From Puccinellia tenuiflora (taxonomy: Eukaryota; Streptophyta; Magnoliopsida; Poales; Poaceae), in assembly GCA_012064385.1 (NCBI GenBank), contig QRDG01000235.1, forward strand, positions 399,755 to 463,754: 64,000 nt of DNA. Direction: 5' to 3'. Below the pieces are notes generated by a model. The model did no database searches. It was not told where the DNA came from and saw only the letters and a program-made list of their open reading frames with translations. Of this stretch, positions 54,236 to 64,000 are shown in pieces. Position numbers and translations under genes: made by a program. The stretch's first letter is position 1, and every line of letters begins with the position of its first letter.

Positions 54236-56013
54236 TGATGCATGTAAAATGCATACATGAACTTTGCACTATAATACTTGTATTCCATTCATATTTGCAT
54301 CATATAAGGGGTATATTACTGTTATATAATGATTTTTGGTAATTAATAATGATTTTCCCCTTTTTATGGAATTAATCCTGCGCAGGCAGAAAACCCCTAT
54401 TTCTTTCCTTATTTATTTCAGGGCCTTAACGACGTCATAATGAGATGCAAATTTACGGGGATCATTATTTTGGAAGGAGGAAGACCTAGGAGCGAAGGAA
54501 GCAAGTAAACAGAGGCCGGAGGGGCGAAAGAGGGTGCCCCACGCAGCCAGGTACATGGGCCGTGTGGGCCCACCTCTTTTGGCCCTCGTGGCCCCGTCTG
54601 CGACGATCCTTCTTCCTGAAGCTTCCTCGTGACCTAAAAACGCCTATATAAAGAGCCCCCCGACGTTTTTCGGAGGGAGAGCCGCCACACGAGAGAAACA
54701 AGAAACAGAGACCAGGAGGCTGCAGATTGGAGGGGGAAAACTCTGGCGGAGCGCTGCCGGAGAGGTCTCCTTCTTCTCCATCGACATCTCCACCGTTTCC
54801 ATGATGAAGAGGGATTAGTCCACCTCTGGACTATGGGTTTGTGGCAGTAGCATATGTATCTCTCTCTCTCTCTTGAGCTTCACTAATTAGCACCGTATGA
54901 GCTGCTGAACATGATTATGGTCATCGTTGTATTACCTTTGTGGTGGATCTTTTTATGAGTTAATATATGTTGAGATTGCAATGTATATTTCAGTTATGGA
55001 AGTAGATGCATATTATGTACCCCGTTCTTGTATCATTGTTTTGATCAAGCATGTTTATGAGAGCGTGTGAGGGGGAACGTGTGCATTAGTTGGAGTAACG
55101 GGGGTGGTGATGTGATAAGCTGACAACTTAATATCGCGATCCATTGGGTGTTTACCTTACTTTGTTGCCTCACTAGGGATAAACCAAAATACCATGTTGC
55201 AAGGTATGAGGAGTGACAAGCCTCTACCTATGACTAGATCCAGCATGTTCTTATTTTCACTTCATGTCATTAATCTTAAGGCTATACTCTGAGTCATCTT
55301 AATTACTGAGGTGTTATGATTTAGTTCGCATCTTGGTGGAGTATAAGTGAGACTAATAATCAAAAGGTCTCTATGTTAGGACGTGATGCCCATATATTTA
55401 GTAACATGTCATTAAACTTGTTTGCAATCTCATATGTTAATCCTATGTCTACTTATTTGCTACACTATATTAAAGAGAGAGTTCATGTGTGAAACCATGA
55501 ACCCCGGTCCATTTTTAATCATAAGAAACAACTTTCCAACCACTTTTAAGCATTTTCTACATTCAGCCATTTTAAAATCAGAAAATACAAAAACACTTTT
55601 ATTCATTGCATACACATATAAAACCCAAAAAATATCATCCATCATCATTACTATCATCCTTGCATTACTAGTTACCACCATTGCATATTTATTTACTGTT
55701 TTGCATTCATTATTATCTGAATATCATTCTCACACCTTGTGCTTGACAACCACTTGGTGAGGTTGAGGGCACAAAGCAATCTACTTTGTTTGCAAGAAAT
55801 CTAGAGAAGGACAAGGAGATAAAATCCCCACTACTGATTCCCCGAGAGTTCGATATTAAACACTCGAGTCACCCTCGTGGGGAAAAAACTTCCACTTCTA
55901 CATACTCTGCACTTGGAGGCTCAACCTATCCCATATATTATTTTCCTTTCAGGGTATCAAGAGTGCTTGTTGGCGTAGTTGAGTGAGAAATACTCTCATC
56001 AATTCCGTCATCA
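54236..56013 (+). repeat. Gypsy 5' LTR (1778 bp)
   Basis: Starts TGATGCATGTAAAATGCATAC, with the imperfect palindrome TGCATGTAAAATGCA near its start, and ends CCGTCATCA. TATA box CTATATAAAG at 54644-54653, followed by a TC microsatellite near 54859. A 35-bp segment between CTTGTTTGC and CTTATTTGC (55426-55460) is absent from the 3' LTR. Confidence 0.95.
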
Positions 56014-56024
56014 CGTGTTTTTTC

Positions 56025-56042
56025 TGGCGCCGTTGCCGAGGA
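56025..56042 (+). promoter_or_regulatory. Primer-binding site, tRNA-Asp type
   Basis: TGGCGCCGTTGCCGAGGA, 11 bases after the LTR end, complements the 3' end of plant tRNA-Asp with one mismatch (the tRNA predicts GGGGA). Confidence 0.85.
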
Positions 56043-56341
56043 ATCATAGCTGGAAGGTTTTATCCAAGGATATCACAACAAAGTCAACTTCATAACCAAC
56101 TTGTGCTAACACCTAAGCTTGGGGAGGTTGCACCTACGTGAGCATCATATTGTCCATCTTTACCTTCAAGCATTTTATTTTGTTTTGTTATTGTCTTGCA
56201 TATCATTTTTAGATTTCGGTTTGCATTTTTATTTTCAGTTTTGCATTTTGTTTTGCATTAGTTAATTCGGTTTGCATTATTTAGTGTCATTTTATTTTCA
56301 GTTTTGCATAAAAAATTAAAAACACATAAAAACTTGCTAAA

Positions 56342-56982
56342 ATGGGTGATAGGACTAAGTTGTGTGACTACACAAATACTCCAAATGATCAATTTATTGC
56401 TAAACCTATTACCACACCTGAGATACAAGCTGATAGTTCTAGAGTAAGTTACGACTTACTACACTTGATAACTAAGAAACAATTTGGTGATAAAAGAAAA
56501 GAAGACTGTCTTGATCATCTGAATAATTTTATCAGTATTTGTTCTGCACTAAACCTCAAGGAACCTGATATTGTGATGCCAAAATTATTTTCTCTTTCAT
56601 TAAAAGGAGAGGCAAGAGAATGGATACGTTCACTACCACCTGCTACAACCAAGACCTGGAGGGAATTAGAAAAAGCTTTCATTAGAAAAAAGTGTCCCTC
56701 TTTTAAAGATTGGCTACATAAAAACAAACTGACCAATTCTATGGACAATGAGCAAGAAACTAGAAGTGAGGAAGTACCCCCTGTTAAAAAAAAGTTTGGG
56801 TAAAAAAGGAAAAGAAAGTTAAAGATCCTTTGCTTGATTTAGAGAATTGTACCTTGCATGAATTAATATCTATCTTACAAAAATTTGCAAGTGATCCTTC
56901 TATTGATGTTAACCAATCTGGTTTTGGTTCCTATATTGCTAATCATGTCTTGAAAGAAAAAATTGCTAGATACAATCAATAA
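56342..56982 (+). pseudogene. Gypsy gag, one frameshift
   Basis: The frame from ATG 56342 carries the retrotransposon gag core: KEDCLDHLNNFISIC, PKLFSLSLKGEAREWIRSLP and TWRELEKAFIRK. Gag builds the particle that packages element RNA. At about 56795, in a run of A, the frame ends, and matching sequence continues one base over (LENCTLHELISILQKFASD) to a TAA at 56980-56982. No CCHC knuckle is present. The element may use slippage on the A run, or this may be a simple lesion. Confidence 0.8.
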
Positions 56983-56985
56983 GCT

Positions 56986-57438
56986 ATGATACCACCTAAG
57001 CTTGGGGATATATGGATCCCCAAGGTTCTAGTAACTATTGGAAAAGAGACACACCATGCCATACTTGATCTAGGATCTAGTGTCTCTATTTTATCTAAAG
57101 AATTATATGAAGTACTTGAATTAAAGAATCTTGAAAAATGCTCTGTTGAACTTGCACTTGCTGATAATACCATTAAATGTGCTTTAGGAAAAGTAACTAA
57201 TGTTATGATAGAGTTACATATGACTTTTGTACCTGTGGATTTTCTAATCATGGATATGGAGAATAAAACCTCTAGTCCTATTATTCTTGGAAGACCTTTC
57301 CTTCGTACCACAGGGACTATTATTGATTCAAAGGAAGGGAATGTAAAGTTTCAGTTTCCACATAAGAAATGCATGGAACACTTCCCAAGGAAGAAGGGCA
57401 CAACTTTTAAGCTCCCTCATGAGCTTCATCTTCGGTAA
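56986..57438 (+). CDS. Gypsy aspartic protease (retropepsin-like) frame
   Basis: An open frame of 150 codons from ATG 56986 contains ILDLGSSVSILSKELYEVL, matching the DLGASVSIM-type active site of plant gypsy proteases, and SPIILGRPFLRTTGTIID, the ILGRPFL flap-side motif. It would cleave gag. The frame stops directly afterwards, so no RT is fused to it. The start shares the upstream gag context and may be read as part of a longer polyprotein. Confidence 0.8.
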   Translation: MIPPKLGDIWIPKVLVTIGKETHHAILDLGSSVSILSKELYEVLELKNLEKCSVELALADNTIKCALGKVTNVMIELHMTFVPVDFLIMDMENKTSSPIILGRPFLRTTGTIIDSKEGNVKFQFPHKKCMEHFPRKKGTTFKLPHELHLR

Positions 57439-59781
57439 ACAACAAGTAAGTAAGCCTAGCTATATGGCTATAAAGAAAGCGCTTTACGGGAGGCAACCCG
57501 GTTGTTTTTATTTGGATTTTCTTTGTATCCTATTGCTGTAATAAGATATTGTTTTCTTATCTTAGTTTCTGGAATTTTTAATAAAGTGCCAAGTTTTACC
57601 TATTTTGGTATGAAAAAGTTGCTACTTCTATTCGGAGATTTTATTCCTGCACAAAGTCTGTGCACGGTTTGATTTTTCATTGCTATTCCGTAACTCCGAT
57701 TGAGCTGATATTTTAAATGTAACTGAAACTTTTCATCCTATGTATTCCTGAAATTTTTCAGAATTTTTTGATGAGCTTAAGTAGGACAGAAAAATACGTT
57801 TTGCTGCTGCTGTTTTTCTGGACAGATTCTGTCACATATTGTTTTATGCATAGTTTGAACTTTTGAGTTGAATATTTTTGATCCAATTGAGTTTATGAGT
57901 AGGAATACTACATTATACACTCTCTGATCATTCATATGAATTTTAGTCCATGGATTATATGCAGCAAAAAGCCTATTTGTTTATCTCTACTAATATCACC
58001 CCACAGAAAATAAATGGGAGAAACTGTGTTTTGAAGTATTTTCACAGGGATTGGAGGAGATGCACCATGAGTTATCCAAGGATGGTGAAAACCATAAGCT
58101 TGGGGATGTGTAGAACATCCCCACTGAACCAGCATACTCTCGGTTTGCACACGTCTAACTTCTGTTTTTCATTTGAAACACTTTATCGCATAAACTTGGA
58201 GCGTATTTTTGTTTGTTTTTGCCTTGATTTTTATTTATTTTTGAGACCACCACACTATCATTTATATATGATAAAGCTACTGGAAATATGGGTTGAAATA
58301 TCTTGCATGCTTTTGTTGTATTGGGAAAAGGGATGTCTAAGTTGATTTTTAATGACACATATAGTTGCATGATTCATGAGCTTATTTATGAGTAATAATT
58401 TGCAAATGCTTTATCATGAGCTATATTTTATTCATGTTTTGATGATGTATGTTATTTCACCTTGTTTGACATGAATTAGTTAGTTCTATGGACACTCGTG
58501 CATGCATCTAGATGGTCATCTTTCTCCCTTTTGCTAGCCCAAAAATTCCAACAAGTAAAAACTTGTTTCCAACACCCTCAACCCAAGTTTTTCCAGTGAG
58601 TCCACCATATCTACCTACCATGTTATTTGTGTTATCTATACCTCTAAATGAAAATTATTATGTTATTTACTGTAATGGGAAAAGTTGGTTAAAAAAGCTC
58701 TCGCGAACTTGATGCACACTTTATTTTTATTGCATTTAATAAACATGAACCATTGTGATTAATATTATGATGATAGTGGCTTGATAAATGTTTAAGGTTG
58801 GGAGTTAGCCCATATGTGCTGTCACATGCAAAGCTTTCAACATGTTCCATCATTTATTTAGTTGATATCATGTACTTTTGTTTATGGATGCCTATCATGG
58901 TGAAATAATGTGGAAATAGAGTAAGTTTAAATAAGTTTGTATAAATGGTTAGAGAGAAACCTGGGCCGCTAATCTAAGCCATGCATCATTCATGGTGGAA
59001 ATTTACTTACATGCTATTTTGAACTTTCTGTGATACACCCTACAATAAAAAGCTATATCAAGTGGTAAATAAAAAGGGTGTTGAGATTGTTTATTATGTT
59101 TGTTTGTCTTGTTGTTTTGATGTGGGCTTGATCCATATCATGGGACAAGAGGTACCCTTGTTGAGGCTCTTGATAATACCATTATTACTTACAATGATAG
59201 ATAACTTAAACTTGCTTTGTTTCCCAAGATGAGTAATCATGGTGTAGGTACTTGTATTCAAGGGGCATGAGACATCTAACCTTTACTTTATCAAGGCCAC
59301 TACTCATATTTGCTTTCACATTTAACTTTAATCATTGAAGATGCTATGATAGGGGAATGAGAGCTTGACACCAAGTATTACCATTGCATTCAATAACTTA
59401 AGTAGAATAGTTTGGAGGATAGATGAAACTTATGCATGTTTACCTCTACTCATTTATATATCCTTTCCAAAGTGTCCACCTTTTACTTTCAGATTTTCAT
59501 CTTCACTCTATGACCAATGTAGTATGTTCTTACTTATCATATTGCATACTTGTGGTCCATATTACTATCTTTTATGTTACACTTTGTGAACTATCATTGC
59601 ACATCCTTGCATTGAATACTTGATATCACTTTATAAACTGTTTGAATATTGCTACTTCTTTGAATTAATGAATCATTTGACTTTATGTAGCAGTAGCAAT
59701 CATCTTTTATATCCATGTTGTTATTATATTGCAAAATTCATGTTAGTTTTATCACTTTCATACTCGAGGACGAGCATGAGT
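57439..59781 (+). other. Non-coding 3' interior of the gypsy element
   Basis: Begins with GCGCTTTACGGGAGGCAACCC (57480-57500), a motif seen after the coding region of such elements. No frame resembles RT or integrase. TAAGCTTGGGGA recurs at 58095 and 59782, and upstream at 56114 and 56997. Confidence 0.6.
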
Positions 59782-59796
59782 TAAGCTTGGGGATGT
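59782..59796 (+). promoter_or_regulatory. Gypsy polypurine-tract region
   Basis: TAAGCTTGGGGATGT directly precedes the 3' LTR, the site where plus-strand synthesis should start. Confidence 0.7.
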
Positions 59797-61531
59797 TGAT
59801 GCATGTAAAATGCATACATGAACTTTGCACTATAATACTTGTATTCCATTCATATTTGCATCATATAAGGGGTATATTACTGTTATTTAATGATTTTTGG
59901 TAATTAATAATGATTTCCCCTTTTTATGAAATTAATCCTCCGCAGGCAGAAAACCCCTATTTCTTTACTTATTTATTTCAGGGCCTTAACGACGTCATAA
60001 TGAGCTGTAAATTTACGGGGATCATTATTTTGGAAGGAGGAAGACCTAGAAGCGAAGAAAGCAAGTAAACGGAGGCCGGAGGGGCGAAAGAGGGTGCCCC
60101 ACGTGGCCAGGTACATGGGCCACATGGGCCCACCTCTTTTGGCCCTCGTGGTCCCGTTTGCGACGATCCTTCTTCCTTAAGCTTCCTCGTGACCTAAAAA
60201 CGCCTATATAAAGAGCCCCCCGACGTTTTTCAGAGGGAGAGCCGCCACACGAGAGAAACAAGAAACAGAGACCAGGAGACTGCAGATTGGAGGGGGGAAA
60301 CTCCGGCGGAGCGCTGCCGGAGAGGTCTCCTTCTTCTCCATCGACATCTCCACCGTCTCCATGATGAAGAGGGAGTAGTCCACCTCTGGACTATGGGTTT
60401 GTGGCAGTAGCATATGTATCTCTCTCTCTCTTGAGCTTCACTAATTAGCACCATATGAGCTGCTGAACATGATTACGGTCATCGTTGTATTAACTTTGTG
60501 GTGGATCTTTTTATGAGTTAATATATGTTGAGATTGCAATGTATATTTCAGTTATGAAAGTAGATGCATATTATGTACCCCGTTCTTGTATCCTTGTTTT
60601 GATCAAGCATGTTTATGAGAGCGTGTGAGGGGGAACTTGTGCATTAGTTGGAGTAACGGGGGTGGTGATGTGATAAGCTGACAACTTAATATCGCGATCC
60701 ATGGGTGTTTACCTTACTTTGTTGCCTCACTAGGGATAAACCAAAATACCATGTTGCAAGGTATGAGAAGTGACAAGCCTCTACCTATGACTAGATCCAG
60801 CATGTTCTTGTTTTCACTTCATGTCATTAATCTTAAGCCTATACTCTGAGTCATCTTAATTACTGAGGTGTTATGATTTAGTTCGCATCTTGGTGGAGTA
60901 TAAGTGAGACTAATAATCAAAAGGTCTCTATGTTAGGACGTGATGCCCATATAATTAGTAACATGTCATTAAACTTATTTGCCACACTATATTAAAGAGA
61001 GAGTGCATGTGTGAAACCATGAACCCCGGTCCAAATCATAAGAAACAACTTTCCAACCACTTTTAAGCATTTTCTACATTCAGCCATTTTAAAATCAGAA
61101 AATACAAAAACACTTTTATTCATTGCATACACATATAAAAAACCCAAAAATATCATCCATCATCATTACTATCATCCTTGCATTACTACTTACCACCATT
61201 GCATATTTATTTACTGTTTTGCATTCATTATTATCTTAATATCATTCTCACACCTTGTGCTTGACAACCACTTGGTGAGGTTGAGGGCACAAAGCAATCT
61301 ACTTTGTTTGCAGTAAATCTAGAGAAGGACAAGGAGATAAAATCCCCACTACTGATTCCCCGAGAGTTCGATATTAAACCCTCGAGTCACCCTCGTGGGG
61401 AAAAAACTTCCACTTCTACATACTCTGCACTTGGAGGCTCAACCTATCCCATATATTATTTTCCTTTCAGGGTATCAAGAGTGCTTGTTGGCGTAGTTGA
61501 GGGAGAAACACTCTCATCAATTCCGTCATCA
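59797..61531 (+). repeat. Gypsy 3' LTR (1735 bp)
   Basis: Copy of the 5' LTR with scattered substitutions, a shorter TC run and the 35-bp deletion near 60980. TATA box at 60204-60213. Confidence 0.95.
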
Positions 61532-61637
61532 AACGCATACCATTGCAGTCTCATCAACCGGTGCTTAAAGAAGTACGATTGCACATGAGCAGTGCTTAAA
61601 CAACAGGTAGCAGGAAGTAGACTCCCAATCCACTATT

Positions 61638-62894
61638 CTAGTTCACCTTCTTCTTCATCAAGTTCTTTGGGTGCTCACTGCATTGCTTCACCACCTCACA
61701 GCTAGATTTGTTGAAGATGATCACTCTAAACTCCTTGTCAGCGATCTTCTTGAACATGAGAAGGTAACCAATATGCAGGTCATGAGTAATGGTGAAAGTT
61801 GGCCACCCCCAAGGCATGCTTTACCATTGAGATCAGAGAGGGTGATTGTCCAGACTCAACATGTGTTCGTCCTAAGGGTGATCTTTGTAGGCACCTCTCC
61901 CAAGTATGGCATGAAGGCCTCAGGAACTAGAAGGACTCCTAAGCCAGGGGCGATCAGAACCTTGCAGAAGTGGTTAGGTGACACATCTTCCTTCATCCAG
62001 CCAAAGTTCGCCTTCTTACCGGTGGAACTTCCTCCAACAACCTACAAGTATGAACAGATGGTTCAGAATGCTGAATATACTGCGGCATGACTTATATTAA
62101 CCACCACAAAGGCCAACAAAAGCAAATAGGAAGCCAAATCAGATGCATAAGAAATTTGCCTCATAAAAAGCAGCAAACAAATATTCCAGGGAGATGACTC
62201 TTGCAGGACCAAGTGTTATGCACAACATATGTGTTTGTAGTTTTGTACATTGCACAAGGTCCTGTACAATCATCTCCCTGCACTAGTGTTATGTCATACT
62301 GTAATCATTGGCTGTTTGAAATAAGAGTTAATGCAAAACATATAACATTTAGGCCTCCGTATTGTAGTTCGGACATGGATTAAACTAGAAAGAGATGATA
62401 CCACTGAACCAAGAGCACAACATAATCAGTATGTTGTACGTTGCACATGGTAAAGTGGTATTACCCCTTCCACATAGAGCGCGTTTGGTAGCCACAAATT
62501 CATCATTGGACAATACTAATCAAGCCTCATAATACATCGCCAGTTCCTAGCAAAGGGATTGTCCTCAGGAACCGAGTTGCCATACAAGCATACAACTTGT
62601 ATGAACTACCTTGTTCTGAAGACAATCCCCTTGTTGTATGGTCGGCACAGTTAAATCATTGGCTTAACATTAGGCAGATATGAATCTCTTGTACAGATCT
62701 ACCCAAATCTGTTCTGTTTTCACCTATCGAAAGTAGATCGAAGCAGAAAACATGATATCATAAACACAAAACACACACAGTAAAAAAACCCTAGATCTAC
62801 CGTGCATGTCATGGTAAATAGTTTAACACACATGGATCTACAGATCTAAGACGATTAGGAGGCATACGAGGCGTATGGATGATCTTACCGCCAT
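61638..62894 (-). pseudogene. B3-domain gene inside Harbinger, broken
   Basis: B3 domains are plant DNA-binding folds of the ARF, REM and related families. On the minus strand exon 1 ends ATGGCG (62894-62889) at a donor GTAAG. The acceptor CTTGTAG at 62048-62042 joins in phase 0 to exon 2 with KKANFGWMKEDVSPNHFCKV, LLVPEAFMPYLGEVPTKITL and VWTITLSDLNGKACLGGG. An in-frame TGA lies after the LRTNTC motif and a frameshift follows the GGG. The other frame supplies HDLHIGYLLMFKKI and EFRVIIF, then a TAG at 61640-61638. So a complete single-B3 protein of about 136 residues is visible, but dead. The gypsy insertion is just downstream. Confidence 0.75.
62477..62640. repeat. Second TIR-like end and inverted repeat inside the B3 intron
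   Basis: GAGCGCGTTTGGTAGCC at 62477 resembles the outer end of the same Harbinger element. GGGATTGTCCTCAGGAAC (about 62556) and GTTCTGAAGACAATCCCC (about 62614) form a nearby inverted repeat. It may be a decayed nested Tourist-like MITE. Confidence 0.4.
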
Positions 62895-63021
62895 TGACGA
62901 ACTCGTTGACAAAGAACCGGCGATGGAGAGATTACGGCTGAGGTGGGTGGTGTCCTGTCGACGATGGCGAGATGGCGGCGGTGCTGTTGATGGCGAGCCG
63001 CCGAAGAGGAACCGTCGACGG

Positions 63022-63094
63022 AGAGAGAGAGAGGAGTGGAGCAAGCGGTGAGAGGAAATAAAGAGGAGAGAGGAGTGGAGTGAGCGGTGAGAGG
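63022..63094. repeat. Short direct repeat in the upstream region of the B3 unit
   Basis: GAGAGGAGTGGAG followed by (C/T)(A/G)AGCGGTGAGAGGA occurs twice about 44 bases apart, upstream of exon 1 on the minus strand. Confidence 0.6.
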
Positions 63095-63340
63095 ATAAAT
63101 GGCGTGTGTTCCCGAAAGGACGCGGTGTCTCCCGCGCGTTCCCCTGCGTGCCACGCTTGCGCTCCGCCAGACCTGCCTCCGCGGGCACGGTCGATTCGAC
63201 CGTGCCTCTCGGGACTAGCCCGAGCCTGCTTTAAGAAGCGTGCAAACCACAGCGTGGAGGCCCTCTGGGCAACCAAACGGGTCGAAATCTTCTCCCCAGG
63301 TGCGACCCAACTGCTCTGCGAGTTACCAAACGCGCCCTAA

Positions 63341-64000
63341 AACTGTTGCGGTCTCGCACTGTCGCACGCAGACCGTACCCGCATGGGCCTTGTCTGAAGA
63401 ACGCGCTGAAACAGATATATAGTCCCATGCCAACTGACAGACACACACTGAAATTGCATTTGCAAAACGATGTCTCTTGACATGGCGACAACTGAAAAAG
63501 TTTTAAGAGTTTTGCAGTATTCCGGCACGAAACACTATAAAACCGCGAGAAGCATGACAACACCTACAGGAAGCGTAGCTCATGCCGTGATTCGGTGCCC
63601 ACCCTTTAGCTTGGTCAAACACCTCAGACGCCACCACCACGAGTCTCTTGATTCTCGACCGAGAGCTTTCATTTCTTTTCCTACTGCAGTCCAGCACAAT
63701 CATCAATAAATTGACACATAAACTGAACAACAGTAACAAGTTCGTGAGGAAAAGTCCCCAAAAAACATGCTTTCTTCCTGGTCTTCTAAACAGCCCAGCA
63801 ACTAATCTTCTCTCGGATCCATGTACAAATGGCAATAGGACACACCAGTCAGCAGACACAACCGAAAGCATCAGAGTAGTAGCAAAGCAGAGCAAGCAGT
63901 TAGCAGTAGACACTAGACAGTAGTGCAGTACTGAACCTAGCATCAGATCAGAGGCAGTAGTGGTAGCAGTAGCACAGCTTTGATCAAGCTGCGCTCCACG
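63341..64000. other. No recognisable gene or element
   Basis: Sequence after the Harbinger element. Frames up to 146 codons exist (minus strand, 63943-63503) but show no domain. CAG-rich text at 63860-63970 could be UTR. The window ends before anything decisive. Confidence 0.35.

Larger units (their letters stand above)
54236..61531 (+). mobile_element. Gypsy LTR retrotransposon, non-autonomous (gag and protease only)
   Basis: TG...CA LTRs at 54236-56013 (1778 bp) and 59797-61531 (1735 bp) are flanked by AACGC at 54231-54235 and 61532-61536. A tRNA-Asp primer site and a purine tract are in place. The 3.8 kb interior encodes a gag and a protease but no RT, RNase H or integrase. Confidence 0.95.
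53931..63337. mobile_element. PIF/Harbinger-type transposon carrying a B3 gene
   Basis: TAA duplications at 53928-53930 and 63338-63340 flank the inverted ends GGGCGCGTTTGGTA and TACCAAACGCGCCC. About 2.1 kb remains after removal of the gypsy element. Subterminal regions repeat TTTGGTTA/AACCAAAC words. No transposase frame was seen, so it is non-autonomous. Confidence 0.85.

Noticed and set aside
56795..56815. Programmed frameshift in the gypsy gag
   Set aside because: The shift lies in an A run and could equally be a mutation or sequencing error. No slippery-site plus stem structure was evident.
63503..63943. 146-codon minus-strand frame near the right edge
   Set aside because: No recognisable domain, mixed composition and no supporting exon or promoter signals in the window.

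Overview
The window looks like intergenic DNA from a large grass genome, most likely Triticeae (wheat, barley, rye or a relative). The reasons are a BARE/Angela-type copia element with a tRNA-Met primer site, gypsy LTRs that begin TGATACGTC or carry a tRNA-Asp primer site, Stowaway MITEs with CTCCCTCCG ends, and PIF/Harbinger elements with TWA target duplications. Only one reading frame looks like an intact host gene. It lies on the minus strand at 28943-29680 and encodes a 245-residue, probably mitochondrial, protein with five perfect-length 12-residue repeats. No rRNA, tRNA or CRISPR array was seen.

Layout. 1-2630 is a pile of LINE and gypsy LTR remnants. 2818-6640 holds minisatellites, a RIC1-like scrap and a hairpin-bearing tandem repeat. 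7053-17765 is a three-level nest: a Stowaway MITE split by a 6.1 kb LINE, itself split by a 4.4 kb copia element whose two 130-bp LTRs are identical. 18970-32381 carries minus-strand gene fragments that keep introns but are broken (FAR1-related, NAA25-like, GIP1-like, INO80-like). The 12-residue-repeat gene and a MULE with long terminal inverted repeats lie among them. 35319-36771 has a Stowaway MITE and a hAT-like element with an 8-bp duplication.

39184-53186 is a minus-strand BARE/Angela-type element. Its 3' LTR is split by a Harbinger element that carries a probable TBL-like fragment and a SIRE-type solo LTR. Its 5' LTR is split by a giant foldback with two 489-bp arms. The element interrupts the 5' end of a SANT/Myb-like transcription unit. 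53931-63337 is another Harbinger element, carrying a B3-domain pseudogene with its own first exon and intron. It is split by a 7.3 kb gypsy element that encodes only gag and protease.

For at least ten insertions the target-site duplications can be read directly, so the order of events can be reconstructed. Every retroelement with enough sequence to judge is non-autonomous (no gag, no pol, or frameshifted), yet several look recent. The recurrent theme is mobilisation in trans together with gene-fragment capture by DNA transposons. Family names for the gene fragments come from recognising motifs in translation, not from any search.
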